Below, in pieces: positions 44,299-53,980 of a stretch of DNA of 64,000 nt (position 1 is its first letter; every line of letters starts with the position of its first letter). Source of the stretch: Anabaena sphaerica FACHB-251 (lineage in GTDB: Bacteria > Cyanobacteriota > Cyanobacteriia > Cyanobacteriales > Nostocaceae); the NCBI RefSeq assembly GCF_014696825.1, contig NZ_JACJQU010000007.1, positions 62,001-126,000 on the forward strand, written 5' to 3'. A program made the translations under genes and the position numbers. A model generated the notes under the pieces. The model was not told the origin of the DNA. It worked only from the letters and a program-made list of their open reading frames with translations, and made no database searches.

Positions 44299-44781
44299 TT
44301 ATGGTGCTGGGGGTAAAGTTCCACCACTAGCAGTCGGGGGTTCGGTGTAATCGCAAAATATATTTACCCCTATTTTGAGGATATACAAAACTATAACAGT
44401 AGCAATGGCCGGATCTAGAGGTAAGCCGTTAGCTGAGGCTAAACCCACTAAAGAAACTATCGCACCTGTGAGTAAAGGTGAACTACCCGGATTTTTCGTA
44501 TATTCCTTGATTTGACCACGAAACCCGTCATCGCCGCAAAGTTCATTTCGCAAGTTCTTCAGGGTGATGTCCCACAGAGACTTACCTTCCCCCATGATGA
44601 CTTGACCATTTTTTTCTTGCCATAAATCTTGAAAAGCCTTTTCCATATCGCCATTGTGCTTTTCTAAATGCTCCATTGCTTCCAGTCCGGGGGTATAATC
44701 GGGCATTAATTCCCGCATAGCTTGGATTTCGCTGTTAGTGAGTTGCATAACTGATTCAGGCTTTTTACTGAGTGCGGTCAA
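44299..44781 (-). CDS. Small membrane protein with UBA-like helical N-terminus (unknown)
   Basis: Up to 160 residues. The N-terminal 60 residues look like a small three-helix module (TNSEIQAMRELMP, EHLEKHNGDMEKAFQDLW), reminiscent of UBA-like folds. A hydrophobic region (LLTGAIVSLVGLASANG and PAIATVIVLYILKIGVNIF) suggests two membrane segments, then a Pro-rich tail. The longest frame begins at a TTG (44781); an ATG at 44748 is the alternative. Family unknown to me. Its location beside the CHAT-NTPase-TPR gene makes it a possible membrane partner, but this rests on proximity only. Confidence 0.55.
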   Translation of the reverse strand: MTALSKKPESVMQLTNSEIQAMRELMPDYTPGLEAMEHLEKHNGDMEKAFQDLWQEKNGQVIMGEGKSLWDITLKNLRNELCGDDGFRGQIKEYTKNPGSSPLLTGAIVSLVGLASANGLPLDPAIATVIVLYILKIGVNIFCDYTEPPTASGGTLPPAP

Positions 44782-45265
44782 AATTAACTACATCTCAGAG
44801 ATTAGCATTTCACTTACCCAATAAATTTCCCTCTTCTTTTCCGAAATCCCCAGACTTGCTGTTGTAGTTAATCATCACACTGATATCACCAAGGTTTAAA
44901 TCAACGGTGCATATCACAATTTGAGAGCAAATCAAGTGATCATAATCAACAATTTACCTGTTCTCACCCCTTGAGAAATGTACAAGTAAAATGTCAGACT
45001 CAAAATAGCTCAGATATTAAATCTAAATTTGGAAAAATAGATTTGTCATCCTCCAGAAGGGTGAAGACTTTAGGTAAAGCAGGAAATTTCTCAACAATGA
45101 TATTTTTGGATTACCATCCAAAATCTATAAAAACTTCATTTTTTGAGGGTTTTTAATTCCAGATAATATATATAAAACCTTTGATGGAATGCCGAAGTAT
45201 CAATGTTTAGTTATGATGCTAGGAAGTTTGAGACGAGTAGTTGATTTTATTAGAGGAGAAGTCGG
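44782..45265. other. 484-bp spacer, no convincing gene
   Basis: A 61-residue frame at 44971-45156 has no ribosome binding site and unremarkable composition, so I do not call it. An AGAGGAGAAG just before 45266 is the ribosome binding site of the next gene. Promoters of both divergent genes should be here. Confidence 0.4.
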
Positions 45266-45988
45266 GTGCTGCACAAAAATTCTAAGTTCATTCCCCAAGA
45301 TAAGTTCAAATTTACCGCTGTTGGACTAGTTGTTGCTTTTGGGATGTTAGCTTTAGGTGTAATTGGGGAACGGACGAAAATAAACCTTAAATCTACAGTG
45401 ATAGCAGCAGATTTACCAGGTTATACAAATCAGATTCAGAGTAGCAATGAAAACGCTCTTTTGTCAAAATTGAGAGATATTAGAGATCAAAGAGGTCAAC
45501 TTCAGCCTAATACTCTTGATTCTCACGATTTACCATCCGAAGCTTTGACAAGCAATATTAGCACAATATCCACAACGACAAGACAACTACAAGGAAGAAC
45601 ACCTGTAAATTTTCCTGAAAAAGATGGAATTTATCTTTATGGTCAGTCCTCAACACCAAACCAGTTAGGACAGGGTTATATTGTGTTTCAGAAACAGCAA
45701 GGTAAGGTGATGGGTGCTTTGTATATGCCCAGTTCTGAGTTTAGCTGTTTTCAGGGTACAATCGCTAAGTCAGGGGAATTGGCAATGACAGTAAGTAGTT
45801 CTCCGGGTGAAGTTGGTGTAATTCAAGTATCAACTACCAGCAGAATACCCAGATTGACTGATGAAAATGCTAACACTTACGCGCATTCAATAGCACTGCA
45901 AAACTATCATCAGTTAAATTCTGTCAGTGCTAATGATAGACAAATTTTACAGGTCTGTCGTCAAGATTTAAGCAGTGCTAATCAGTAG
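45266..45988 (+). CDS. Membrane-anchored hypothetical protein
   Basis: 240 residues beginning at a GTG with AGGAG nine bases upstream. An N-terminal anchor or uncleaved signal (FTAVGLVVAFGMLALGVIG) is followed by a low-complexity polar region and a compact C-terminal domain (DGIYLYGQSSTPNQLGQGYI, VMGALYMPSSEFSCFQGTI). This pattern of a short N-terminal helix and a beta-rich tail occurs in several cyanobacterial proteins of unknown function. I cannot assign a role. Confidence 0.65.
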   Translation: MLHKNSKFIPQDKFKFTAVGLVVAFGMLALGVIGERTKINLKSTVIAADLPGYTNQIQSSNENALLSKLRDIRDQRGQLQPNTLDSHDLPSEALTSNISTISTTTRQLQGRTPVNFPEKDGIYLYGQSSTPNQLGQGYIVFQKQQGKVMGALYMPSSEFSCFQGTIAKSGELAMTVSSSPGEVGVIQVSTTSRIPRLTDENANTYAHSIALQNYHQLNSVSANDRQILQVCRQDLSSANQ

Positions 45989-45998
45989 TTTAATAAGT

Positions 45999-46682
45999 TT
46001 AATACTCAATTCCCGCTTGGGCTTTAATGCCTTGATCTTTGAAAGGATGCTTAACTAGAGTCATTTCTGTGACTAAATCCGCCTTTTCAATTAAAGCCGG
46101 TGGTGCGCCTCTACCTGTGAGAATTACGTGTTTATCTGGTGGTTTTTGGGCTAAACCTGCTAATACTTGCTCAACTTCTAAGTAACCGAGTTTGAGCGCA
46201 ATATTAATTTCATCTAATAGTACCAGTTTAAAATCGGGGTTGCGGATGAATTCTAATGATTTATCCCACGCAGCACTAGCTTTATCTAAATCGCGATCGC
46301 GATCTTGTGTTTCCCAGGTGAAACCTTCACCCATGGCGTGAAATTCTAGCTGGTCTGGCCAATGACTGAAAACCCGCTTTTCTGAAGGTTCCCAAGCGCC
46401 TTTAATAAATTGCACGATCGCTACTTTATATCCATGACCGAGCGATCGCATCACCATTCCCAAAGCCGCAGTAGTTTTACCCTTACCATGACCAGTATTG
46501 ACAATAATTAAACCCTTTTCTGGTTTTGCTTTAGCTATACGTTGATCTTGTATCTCTTTACGCCGCTGCATTTTTTGGCGATACTGTTCATCATTCAGAG
46601 ATGATGACGATGACATTACCTCATCGATCAACCGCGAAAGTTCTTGATCAGATTTTAATTCTTCTGGTGTGTCGTTTTTCAT
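45999..46682 (-). CDS. cobO: Cob(I)yrinic acid a,c-diamide adenosyltransferase
   Basis: The 227-residue CobO/BtuR enzyme adenosylates the corrinoid in adenosylcobalamin synthesis. The P-loop is NTGHGKGKTTAALGM, and LVLLDEINIALKLGYL and VILTGRGAPPALIEKADLVTEM (read in two parts) are typical. Length normal. No other cob genes are nearby, so it is an isolated member of the pathway; the BtuF-like gene at 13301 is far away. Start at ATG 46682. Confidence 0.95.
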   Translation of the reverse strand: MKNDTPEELKSDQELSRLIDEVMSSSSSLNDEQYRQKMQRRKEIQDQRIAKAKPEKGLIIVNTGHGKGKTTAALGMVMRSLGHGYKVAIVQFIKGAWEPSEKRVFSHWPDQLEFHAMGEGFTWETQDRDRDLDKASAAWDKSLEFIRNPDFKLVLLDEINIALKLGYLEVEQVLAGLAQKPPDKHVILTGRGAPPALIEKADLVTEMTLVKHPFKDQGIKAQAGIEY

Positions 46683-46774
46683 TAAACTTCTGGGCTATAA
46701 CTGTTATAATTACGGCAATCAATAATAAAGTATACTTGGTTTAGTTCGTTAATCAAATTCACTGGGTTTGAGCA

Positions 46775-47728
46775 TTGTCTACATCTAGCAATATTACACT
46801 TGCCAATTTGGAAAACGTCTTAGCATTCAAAAGTTTATTTTTCAACAACCAAGTAAAACTGTATAACATACAAACAGAACCATTGACTTTAGAACCATAT
46901 TGCTATTCTAGAGAATTCAACCGATTTATCACAGCACTTGATCAAGAAAATTTTGTTATTCCTTTTAACTGGACAGATTGGCAGAATGAAGGCAACCGAT
47001 TAATTAAACATCCAGAATTCTTGGCTACTGCTGACTTATCTACATTACAGAAATTATTGACATTTCATGTTCGCCAAGACCGCTTTTGTAGCGGACACCT
47101 AGCAGCAATGATTGAGAATGGACATTTCCTAGCTATTTTAAATCGCCTCCAAGCAATTCACACAGAATTAATTTCCGTAAAAATAGATATATCCAATACA
47201 GAAATTATGCCAGAAAGATTGATCCCTATTCAAGGCGATATTACTAAATTACAAGTAGAAGCGATTGTCAATGCTGCCAATAATTCCTTATTGGGTGGTG
47301 GAGGTGTTGATGGTGCAATTCATCGTGCAGCAGGATCAGAACTACTGCAAGAATGTCGCCAGTTAAATGGTTGCGCTACAGGTGAAGCAAAAATTACCAA
47401 AGGTTATAAACTACCAGCAAAATGGGTAATTCACACAGTTGGTCCAGTATGGAAAGGTGGAAACCAAGGCGAAGATAATCTATTAGCGAGTTGCTATCTT
47501 CATAGTTTAGCCTTAGCTGAAGAACATAACATTAAAACTATTGCTTTTCCAGCAATTAGTACAGGTGTTTATGGTTTTCCTATAGAACGTGCTACTAAAA
47601 TTGCAGTCACTCAAGTTAATAAGTTTTTACAAAGCCATAATTCACCCAAACAGGTACTTTTTGTGTGTTTTAGCCAAGATGCTTATCTTATGTATCAACA
47701 ACTCTTGAAAGATTTGCTGAAAAGCTAG
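46775..47728 (+). CDS. DUF6508-macrodomain fusion protein
   Basis: A 317-residue protein with a TTG start (no ATG is available until residue 113). The N-terminal region (about 20-130) matches the DUF6508 pattern, notably [20 protein letters not shown]. From about residue 145 there is an intact macrodomain of the YmdB/O-acetyl-ADP-ribose deacetylase type: [34 protein letters not shown], and [14 protein letters not shown]. Macrodomains bind or hydrolyse ADP-ribose on proteins or nucleic acids. Standing alone, the fusion may counter ADP-ribosylation or handle NAD-derived metabolites. No ADP-ribosyltransferase is adjacent. Confidence 0.82.
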   Translation: MSTSSNITLANLENVLAFKSLFFNNQVKLYNIQTEPLTLEPYCYSREFNRFITALDQENFVIPFNWTDWQNEGNRLIKHPEFLATADLSTLQKLLTFHVRQDRFCSGHLAAMIENGHFLAILNRLQAIHTELISVKIDISNTEIMPERLIPIQGDITKLQVEAIVNAANNSLLGGGGVDGAIHRAAGSELLQECRQLNGCATGEAKITKGYKLPAKWVIHTVGPVWKGGNQGEDNLLASCYLHSLALAEEHNIKTIAFPAISTGVYGFPIERATKIAVTQVNKFLQSHNSPKQVLFVCFSQDAYLMYQQLLKDLLKS

Positions 47729-47772
47729 ATAACATTAAATGCGGGGTATTTACCATTTGAGAGTGAGCAAAA

Positions 47773-48921
47773 ATGTCAAAACTGCAAGGTAAGAAAATTG
47801 CACCCATACCCATGTCAGCCGATATTGGTGTGGTTGATTTGATTAATAACTATTTTACCGCTTACAACTCAGCCCGGTTGAGGGAAGCCTGTCAACTGCT
47901 GAGTCAGGATATATTTCAACCAGGTGTAACCGTCGGGGTTAGCCTTTCCGGTGCTTTGACACCAGCGGGTTTTGGAGTTTCCGCCCTCGCGCCTTTAATT
48001 CGTCATGGTTGCATTGACTGGATGATTAGCACTGGTGCAAATCTTTACCATGATATGCACTACGGTTTAGGTTTTGAATTGTTTGCAGGTAGTCCATTTT
48101 TAGATGATGTCAAATTACGGGAAGAAGGAACAATCCGTATTTATGACATTATTTTTGGCTATGATGTTCTGTTAGAAACTGACGCTTTTATCCGTAAAGT
48201 TCTCCAAGCTGAACCTTTTCAAAAGCGGATGGGAACGGCTGAGTTTCATTATTTATTGGGTAAGTATGTGCGGGAAGTAGAAAAGCAATTGGGTGTACAG
48301 CATTCCTGTTTATTAGCAACAGCTTATGAATGTGGCGTACCCATTTATACTTCTTCCCCTGGTGATAGTTCCATCGGTATGAATGTGGCGGCTTTGGCGT
48401 TGGAAGGTTCAAAGTTGATATTAGATCCTGCTATTGACGTGAATGAAACTGCGGCTATTGCTTACGCAGCACGGGAAACAGACGGTAAAAGTGCGGCTGT
48501 AATTCTTGGTGGTGGCAGTCCTAAAAACTTTTTATTACAAACACAACCGCAACTTCACGAGGTTTTAGGATTGGAAGAACGGGGACATGATTTCTTTGTC
48601 CAGTTTACCGATGCGCGTCCAGATACAGGCGGTTTATCGGGCGCGACTCCAGCGGAAGCGGTGAGTTGGGGTAAAATTGACCCAGATGAGTTACCCAGCG
48701 CGATTGTTTGTTATACCGATAGTACAATTGCTTTACCTTTGGTAACGGCTTATGTTTTGAATCAATGTCAACCTCGTACTTTGAAGCGGTTGTATGATCG
48801 ACGGGAAGCATTGTTAGATACTTTGCAAAAAGATTATTTAGCAGCGAAGGATAACCCAGTAGTTAAGGAAGGTGCGGAGGAAGTAGCGACTTATCCCTGC
48901 GGTACGCCGGTTAAGCGTTAA
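47773..48921 (+). CDS. speY: Deoxyhypusine synthase-like homospermidine biosynthesis protein
   Basis: A 382-residue member of the deoxyhypusine synthase family, which in bacteria without eIF5A makes homospermidine from putrescine/spermidine (SpeY-type). It shows [51 protein letters not shown] and [17 protein letters not shown]. The active-site lysine region near WGKIDPD is recognisable. Homospermidine is common in filamentous cyanobacteria. It follows the macro gene by 44 bp on the same strand, so they may be co-transcribed. Followed by a palindromic repeat. Confidence 0.85.
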   Translation: MSKLQGKKIAPIPMSADIGVVDLINNYFTAYNSARLREACQLLSQDIFQPGVTVGVSLSGALTPAGFGVSALAPLIRHGCIDWMISTGANLYHDMHYGLGFELFAGSPFLDDVKLREEGTIRIYDIIFGYDVLLETDAFIRKVLQAEPFQKRMGTAEFHYLLGKYVREVEKQLGVQHSCLLATAYECGVPIYTSSPGDSSIGMNVAALALEGSKLILDPAIDVNETAAIAYAARETDGKSAAVILGGGSPKNFLLQTQPQLHEVLGLEERGHDFFVQFTDARPDTGGLSGATPAEAVSWGKIDPDELPSAIVCYTDSTIALPLVTAYVLNQCQPRTLKRLYDRREALLDTLQKDYLAAKDNPVVKEGAEEVATYPCGTPVKR

Positions 48922-48930
48922 GGAATAATA

Positions 48931-49015
48931 CCTCTCCCTAACCCTCTCCTACAAGGAGAGGGGAAAGAAGTAATTTGCTCCCCTTCCCTTGTAGGGAAGG
49001 GGTTGGGGGTTAGGT
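48931..49015. repeat. MITE-like palindromic element
   Basis: Ends CCTCTCCCTAACCCTCTCC and GGGGTTGGGGGTTAGG surround two hairpins (CTCTCCTacAAGGAGAG and CCCTTCCCttgtAGGGAAGGG). A related flank (AAGTTTATTGGTTT vs GAAGATTATTGGTTT) follows here and at 56977, so the mobile unit is longer than the core. Confidence 0.85.
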
Positions 49016-49103
49016 TTTTAAAGTTTATTGGTTTGCCAATGATATGGCAAAATAAGAATATAGATAGATTAGTTATTAGCTTTATAACCAGTAGAGTACA
49101 GCA

Positions 49104-49550
49104 ATGACTCAAACAAGTGATCTATATTCTTTGTATGATATTGATAATGAAAAATGGCTATTAGAAACGCTGCAACTTCTCAAAGAAAAACGTCTAGAAG
49201 ATATCGACTTAGAGCATTTAATTGAGGAATTAGAAGCTGTGAGTCGTCGAGACAAGTTAACGGTTGAAAGTTTTTTAGAACAGATTATTAGACATTTATT
49301 ACTTTTGCAATATTGGCAATTTCAATATGATTATAATGCCAATCATTGGCAAGCGGAAATTATGAGTTTTAGATGCCAACTTAATGATTATTTAAGTCAA
49401 AATCTCAGAAATCATTTACAAGAAAATCAAGCCAAAATTTATGAGAAGGCGTTAAGATATGTCAGGAAGAAAACAGGAATGAATGCTGATTTTCCTGAAG
49501 AGTGTCCTTATACTATTGAACAATTATTAGATCAAAATTGGTTGCCATAA
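49104..49550 (+). CDS. DUF29 family protein
   Basis: A 148-residue canonical DUF29 protein: DLYSLYDIDNEKWLLETLQL, LEDIDLEHLIEELEAVSRRD, LLLLQYWQFQYD, NHWQAEI. Function unknown; genes of this type are numerous in cyanobacteria, often next to other DUF29 or nuclease genes. Here it precedes an oppositely oriented Rpn-family gene. Confidence 0.88.
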   Translation: MTQTSDLYSLYDIDNEKWLLETLQLLKEKRLEDIDLEHLIEELEAVSRRDKLTVESFLEQIIRHLLLLQYWQFQYDYNANHWQAEIMSFRCQLNDYLSQNLRNHLQENQAKIYEKALRYVRKKTGMNADFPEECPYTIEQLLDQNWLP

Positions 49551-49626
49551 ATCGCTGATATGGTCGCTAATTGGGGGGGCGATCGCTTTTCCAGGTGTAT
49601 CGCCCCTACATTTGTTCATCAGATGT

Positions 49627-50397
49627 CTATTTATTATTTTGCTTTGTGATTGCTTGTTGCACGACTTCGATATCTAACTCAAGTATACGAGCGATTTGTT
49701 CTACAGTTAGCCCCTCATTTAACAGTCTAGGAATCGTTTCTAACTTCGTTTCTTCTTTTACTTCTTGATAAAATCGGGTTTTTTGCCATTCTGTTAATCC
49801 AAACATTGCTTCTAACTCCTGACGACTATAGGATGAGAATTTGTAAACTAGCATTCTTTCTACTAATTCTAAAAGATTACGACTCTTGGCCGCATCTGCT
49901 TTTTCTACCAGATTGATCAAAGTTTTTGCTTGTTGGATAGCTTCATCTTCAGGGGAAACTACTAATTTAATAATTCCTAAACCAATTGAAGATGATGTAT
50001 CAGTTATTTCATCTAAGTAAACGACATGAATTAGTCCAGCAGTTAGTAAAGTTTGATATGCTAAGGGTATACCAGGGTCAAGATCCCGATTTGCCCACAA
50101 TACTACAGCTTGCCATGTTCTTTGCGGTTTATATTGGTTTAAGTAAAGAAATGCTTCTGTAATTAATCGCCAGTATAAATTATCATCGCTTTGAAATTGT
50201 ACTTCTACAAAATAAATCGGGTCTTGTGGGTACTCTGGTTTGGGTAAAAATAAGCCATCTATTCGACGTGCTAATTCTTTGATTTCCACAGAGGAAAATT
50301 CGTAGTGTAAAGCTAGTGTAGGTGACTGTTCTAGCAGTTCAAATAAAACACTGGGTAGATTTTGCAGTAATGTGTAAAATATCGTGTCTGTCTTCAT
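49627..50397 (-). CDS. Rpn-family (DUF2887) PD-(D/E)XK nuclease
   Basis: A 256-residue protein of the recombination-promoting nuclease/putative transposase group. The nuclease motif is seen in RIDGLFLPKP and IYFVEVQFQSDDNLYWRL (Asp, then E-x-Q), and the C-terminal helical part ends with AIRILELDIEVV-like repeats (TVEQIARILELDIEVVQQAI) typical of this family. Members promote RecA-independent horizontal gene transfer or act in mobile elements. Located beside a restriction-like module, a common place for such genes. Confidence 0.85.
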   Translation of the reverse strand: MKTDTIFYTLLQNLPSVLFELLEQSPTLALHYEFSSVEIKELARRIDGLFLPKPEYPQDPIYFVEVQFQSDDNLYWRLITEAFLYLNQYKPQRTWQAVVLWANRDLDPGIPLAYQTLLTAGLIHVVYLDEITDTSSSIGLGIIKLVVSPEDEAIQQAKTLINLVEKADAAKSRNLLELVERMLVYKFSSYSRQELEAMFGLTEWQKTRFYQEVKEETKLETIPRLLNEGLTVEQIARILELDIEVVQQAITKQNNK

Positions 50398-50460
50398 TTT
50401 ATAAGTCGTTTAATGCACCCAATTGAATCTTTCTCATATTTTTATATTAGACGTTTTCTA

Positions 50461-52671
50461 TTAATTTTTGAGAATGACATCTAATATTTCTGGCAGGGTA
50501 AAATAAATATAGTAAAGAATTGGTGTACCCACAATATCTATAGTTCCAAAATGACGACATAAATCAGAGTTAGGATAAGAGTTAGGTATTTTAAGTTGAG
50601 GAACTTTAATAGGAGTAGAGTTAATATGAAAAGTGATACACCATTTAGGTTTTACTTTTAATTTGCCATTTTCATCTCTATCTTCTTTTTTTTCTCCTAA
50701 GTCATAAAATAAATTATCATAAAAATAATCTATCTTTACCTTATTTACTTTATTAAATTCTTTAGCAACAATACTTTGCGAATAGGGAAAGTAAGATTCT
50801 ACAAGATTGGGCATATTTTCCCCTATAGTGTCAAAAAATATTTTTACCTGTTCAATAATATAATCTGTAGCAATTCTCTTTTGCTGATCATTTTGAAAAG
50901 AAATTAATGGAACATAATCACTTTTTAAGGTTTGATTTTCTAGCAAAACAATTTCTTTCGGTTTTCCTAAAGGATGACTATGACGAATTTGCTGAGAATC
51001 ATTTTCTGAGAGTAATAAAACATCTGATGCTTCAATAATTCCTAAATATACCTTTTGTATTACCTCAAAATCTGCTTTAAATATTTTAATACCTCTAATA
51101 TTAAATCTAGATTCTATGTTTCCCAAAGAATGTTGATCATATTCCGTTTTGTCAGTAAAATAAAAAGGAATAAAAAATTGGTTTTGTATCAGAATATTAG
51201 GAAACTTTTGCTGTAAAGCTAATTGTAATGCTAATTCGTAACCAAGTTGTTTTTCTAAAGCTACTTTATAACTATGACCTGAATCGGTTTTTTCTAATTC
51301 TTCAAAAGATTTATGTCTATAATCTTCATATCTTTTTAAAGAAATATTTTTGAAGTCAATAATCTTGAAGTATTCAGAACCGTTATCTATTTCTCGTAAA
51401 ACTAAATCAGGCGTTGGATAACGACGTAATAATTTACTCTTATCGAATTTACTTCTTTGATATTGTAAATCGAGAAAGATTCTAATATTTAAATCCCATT
51501 CTATACAGAATAATTCGCTACCATATAATGGTCTATAAGTATTTTGATGGAAAAGATTAGGATCATATTTTTCATATAACCGTTTATTACCTATGTACTT
51601 AATCGGAAACCCACCAACTCTATTTTCTTCACTTCTATGATACAAACGGTGATAGCTCTGAGGATTCTTATACCCATCTATTGTGATATCAGTATCTGCA
51701 AACAAGATATTAGGAAAATCATTCCTATCTGAGTCAAAATTTTTCTTAAAGAAATAAGTTTGACACATATCTTCCCAAACATAATCAAAACCTTGTTCTC
51801 CCTGTATACCCCAAAAATCACCATCATCTAATTCTGGGTTTAAACCTCCATATAAAAAAGTTTCAATCGCTTCATAAATTCCCCAGTAATCAGCATCTTT
51901 ATAATGTGTATTCCTATCTATATTATCAAGTGCTTCCTTACAAATTGTAATAGTTTCCTCAAAGGTATCTTGATCAAAAAGAGAGTGATTAATGGTTAAA
52001 TAATTATCTCTAAATCTTTGTGATAGAAATTTAATATCTTGACTTCTCCCATAAACATGATCAGGTACATCTTCCTGTAATTGTTCAATAATTTCATCCA
52101 GGATAAAACAATAAAGATTAACTATATCGGTACTTTCATAGGTTATAATGGGACGTGGTAAGTCCATCACATCAATATAAATAGCTCCATTATCTAAATA
52201 AATAGCTCTATCTAAATATTTATATATTTTAGAATAGTCTATTTCTTCACTACGTCTAACTTTCTTTTCAATAGAATTAATAGCTAAATCATCATAAGCT
52301 TCTAAGACTCTTTCAATCATAGAAAGTTTACTGTATAAAATACACTCACTCTCTTCTTGGTATTCTAAACTAATACCTCCTGTACTCAAAGTTGGTTGAT
52401 CTTGATTTTTTTTATTTTTAGTATCTTTTCTGGTAACTCTGGAATTATTTTCATTGTCCCGATCAAATTTTCTGAATGTGCGATACATTAAAAAGAAAAA
52501 ATCACGCACTTTGTTAAATTTACTAATATCCTCAGAATTAGTTTCATTTTGATATTTAGCAATAAAATCATCAAAACCTTTTGGTAAATAAAAAGCATAT
52601 CCTTCAGGTTCAGATTTAATACCTACAAAGTCTGAAGTTATTTTAAGATTGAGTTTTGAAAAGTCCCACAT
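50461..52671 (-). CDS. McrC-like / LlaJI-R2-like PD-(D/E)XK restriction protein
   Basis: A 736-residue cytosolic protein that follows the McrB-like AAA+ gene by 64 bp. It has a F-x-x-VWE-x-x-C segment (about 295-303; the family's conserved Glu) and the nuclease motif RYPTPDLVLREIDNG ... YFKIIDFKN (about 418-442; Asp422, Asp439, Lys441), i.e. PD-(D/E)XK. The size and order match nuclease subunits of McrBC-like and LlaJI-type nucleotide-dependent restriction systems. It lacks an obvious methyltransferase partner, so it probably attacks modified DNA or non-self DNA by another cue. The ~290-residue N-terminal region is unfamiliar and may define specificity. The frame is intact. Confidence 0.72.
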   Translation of the reverse strand: MWDFSKLNLKITSDFVGIKSEPEGYAFYLPKGFDDFIAKYQNETNSEDISKFNKVRDFFFLMYRTFRKFDRDNENNSRVTRKDTKNKKNQDQPTLSTGGISLEYQEESECILYSKLSMIERVLEAYDDLAINSIEKKVRRSEEIDYSKIYKYLDRAIYLDNGAIYIDVMDLPRPIITYESTDIVNLYCFILDEIIEQLQEDVPDHVYGRSQDIKFLSQRFRDNYLTINHSLFDQDTFEETITICKEALDNIDRNTHYKDADYWGIYEAIETFLYGGLNPELDDGDFWGIQGEQGFDYVWEDMCQTYFFKKNFDSDRNDFPNILFADTDITIDGYKNPQSYHRLYHRSEENRVGGFPIKYIGNKRLYEKYDPNLFHQNTYRPLYGSELFCIEWDLNIRIFLDLQYQRSKFDKSKLLRRYPTPDLVLREIDNGSEYFKIIDFKNISLKRYEDYRHKSFEELEKTDSGHSYKVALEKQLGYELALQLALQQKFPNILIQNQFFIPFYFTDKTEYDQHSLGNIESRFNIRGIKIFKADFEVIQKVYLGIIEASDVLLLSENDSQQIRHSHPLGKPKEIVLLENQTLKSDYVPLISFQNDQQKRIATDYIIEQVKIFFDTIGENMPNLVESYFPYSQSIVAKEFNKVNKVKIDYFYDNLFYDLGEKKEDRDENGKLKVKPKWCITFHINSTPIKVPQLKIPNSYPNSDLCRHFGTIDIVGTPILYYIYFTLPEILDVILKN

Positions 52672-52735
52672 AATACATCAACAACATTATTGAACAAGGA
52701 GGAAATTATGATGATTATCAATTAGATGATTTTGG

Positions 52736-53980
52736 TTAATACTTTAAAAGCTCCTCAACAAATTCTTTATGGGATTTAATAAAGTCTCCGAAAGTTACCA
52801 ATTCCTTATCATTCTTACCTAACAAGACCCGAAGTGGCTTTTTATCTCGATTAAAAACACTATCCCAAATAAAAAACATCAGTTTATTTTTTATCTGATC
52901 TTCTGTAACTTTACCTGTGTTTATAAAACGATAACCTATCTGCATATCTTCTATTCTTCCACTTCTGACAGAATTATGGTTATCTTTAATAAAGTCGTTG
53001 AATTGTTTAACTAAATCTTTCCATTTTAAATCACCATTTCCATACCCTTCTAAAATGACATCATTTAGTTTTTCATCATTATCTTCATTCCAGTCTACAT
53101 ATTCCCATTCCCAACGTCTTTTAAAAGCGTTATCCATAAAGTAAATAGAATTATCAGAAGTATTCATTGTTCCAAATATGGAAAGATTGTAAGGAATGCG
53201 AATTGAACTACCAACTGCTTTGTTATTTTTTACTTCGATTTTAATTCTAGAAAAAATAGCTTTATAATGGTGTAAAAAATCTCCTTTATCTTCCGAATAT
53301 ATTTTTAAATACTCTGGCTTTGATGATTTTTCGCCCGGATATTTATATTTAAAATATTTCTCATCTGGCTCAAATCCGATTAATTCTACTAGTTTTCTAA
53401 ATTCTAAATCTGAAATATTAATTCCATAAGCTGACCAACCCTTATCATTACCATTTTCAATACGATCTAAAAGTTGAAAAACTGTACCAAAAATTGCTGA
53501 AGAATTACCTCGATTAATTTCATCAATTACTAAGGCAACATTTTGAGGGATTTCTCCTTCCTTTGCAGCTATAATGTTTTTGTATGCTTCTGCTAATGCT
53601 TTTAAAAAATGACCTTCATAAAACTCATAATAAACATCTCCATTAGATTTAGTCTGTGGCATTAATTTTCCCATAAAATCGCCATAGGTGTATTCTGGAT
53701 GAAAAACAGTTTTAATCAGATTCTCAGGATGAATATTTTTATCAATCTTTAACTCTGTTTTAACAATTCCGCCATCAATATCGTTAGAAATTTTGTGGCT
53801 TTTACCAGTACCAGGACAACCGAAAAATATTTTTTGAATTGGTTTTTGCATGGTAGTTTTTATAGAATTTTTATCATTATTTTGATTGGGTAAAATTCGC
53901 TCAAGATCATGTTGTAGCATTTTGATAACAGAATTATATGCAGTATCAGAGCGTTTGCGAGGCGGAGGAGTTGGGTTCAT
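52736..53980 (-). CDS. McrB-like AAA+ NTPase of a two-gene restriction module
   Basis: A 414-residue AAA+ protein. Walker A GCPGTGKS (54-61), FHPEYTYGDFMGKLMPQ (the McrB-family conserved segment), Walker B VIDEINRGN (151-159), TMNTSDNS (271-278, the McrB sensor) and FKRRW (286-290, arginine residues). The N-terminal region is too short for a McrB DNA-binding domain, so DNA recognition is likely in the partner. It is upstream of the PD-(D/E)XK gene on the same strand and should form the motor subunit. The whole module is more A+T-rich than housekeeping genes nearby, consistent with horizontal origin. GTP versus ATP use cannot be told. Confidence 0.85.
   Translation of the reverse strand: MNPTPPPRKRSDTAYNSVIKMLQHDLERILPNQNNDKNSIKTTMQKPIQKIFFGCPGTGKSHKISNDIDGGIVKTELKIDKNIHPENLIKTVFHPEYTYGDFMGKLMPQTKSNGDVYYEFYEGHFLKALAEAYKNIIAAKEGEIPQNVALVIDEINRGNSSAIFGTVFQLLDRIENGNDKGWSAYGINISDLEFRKLVELIGFEPDEKYFKYKYPGEKSSKPEYLKIYSEDKGDFLHHYKAIFSRIKIEVKNNKAVGSSIRIPYNLSIFGTMNTSDNSIYFMDNAFKRRWEWEYVDWNEDNDEKLNDVILEGYGNGDLKWKDLVKQFNDFIKDNHNSVRSGRIEDMQIGYRFINTGKVTEDQIKNKLMFFIWDSVFNRDKKPLRVLLGKNDKELVTFGDFIKSHKEFVEELLKY

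Noticed and set aside
44971-45156. 61-residue plus ORF in a spacer
   Set aside because: No ribosome binding site, no recognisable domain and ordinary AT-rich composition.
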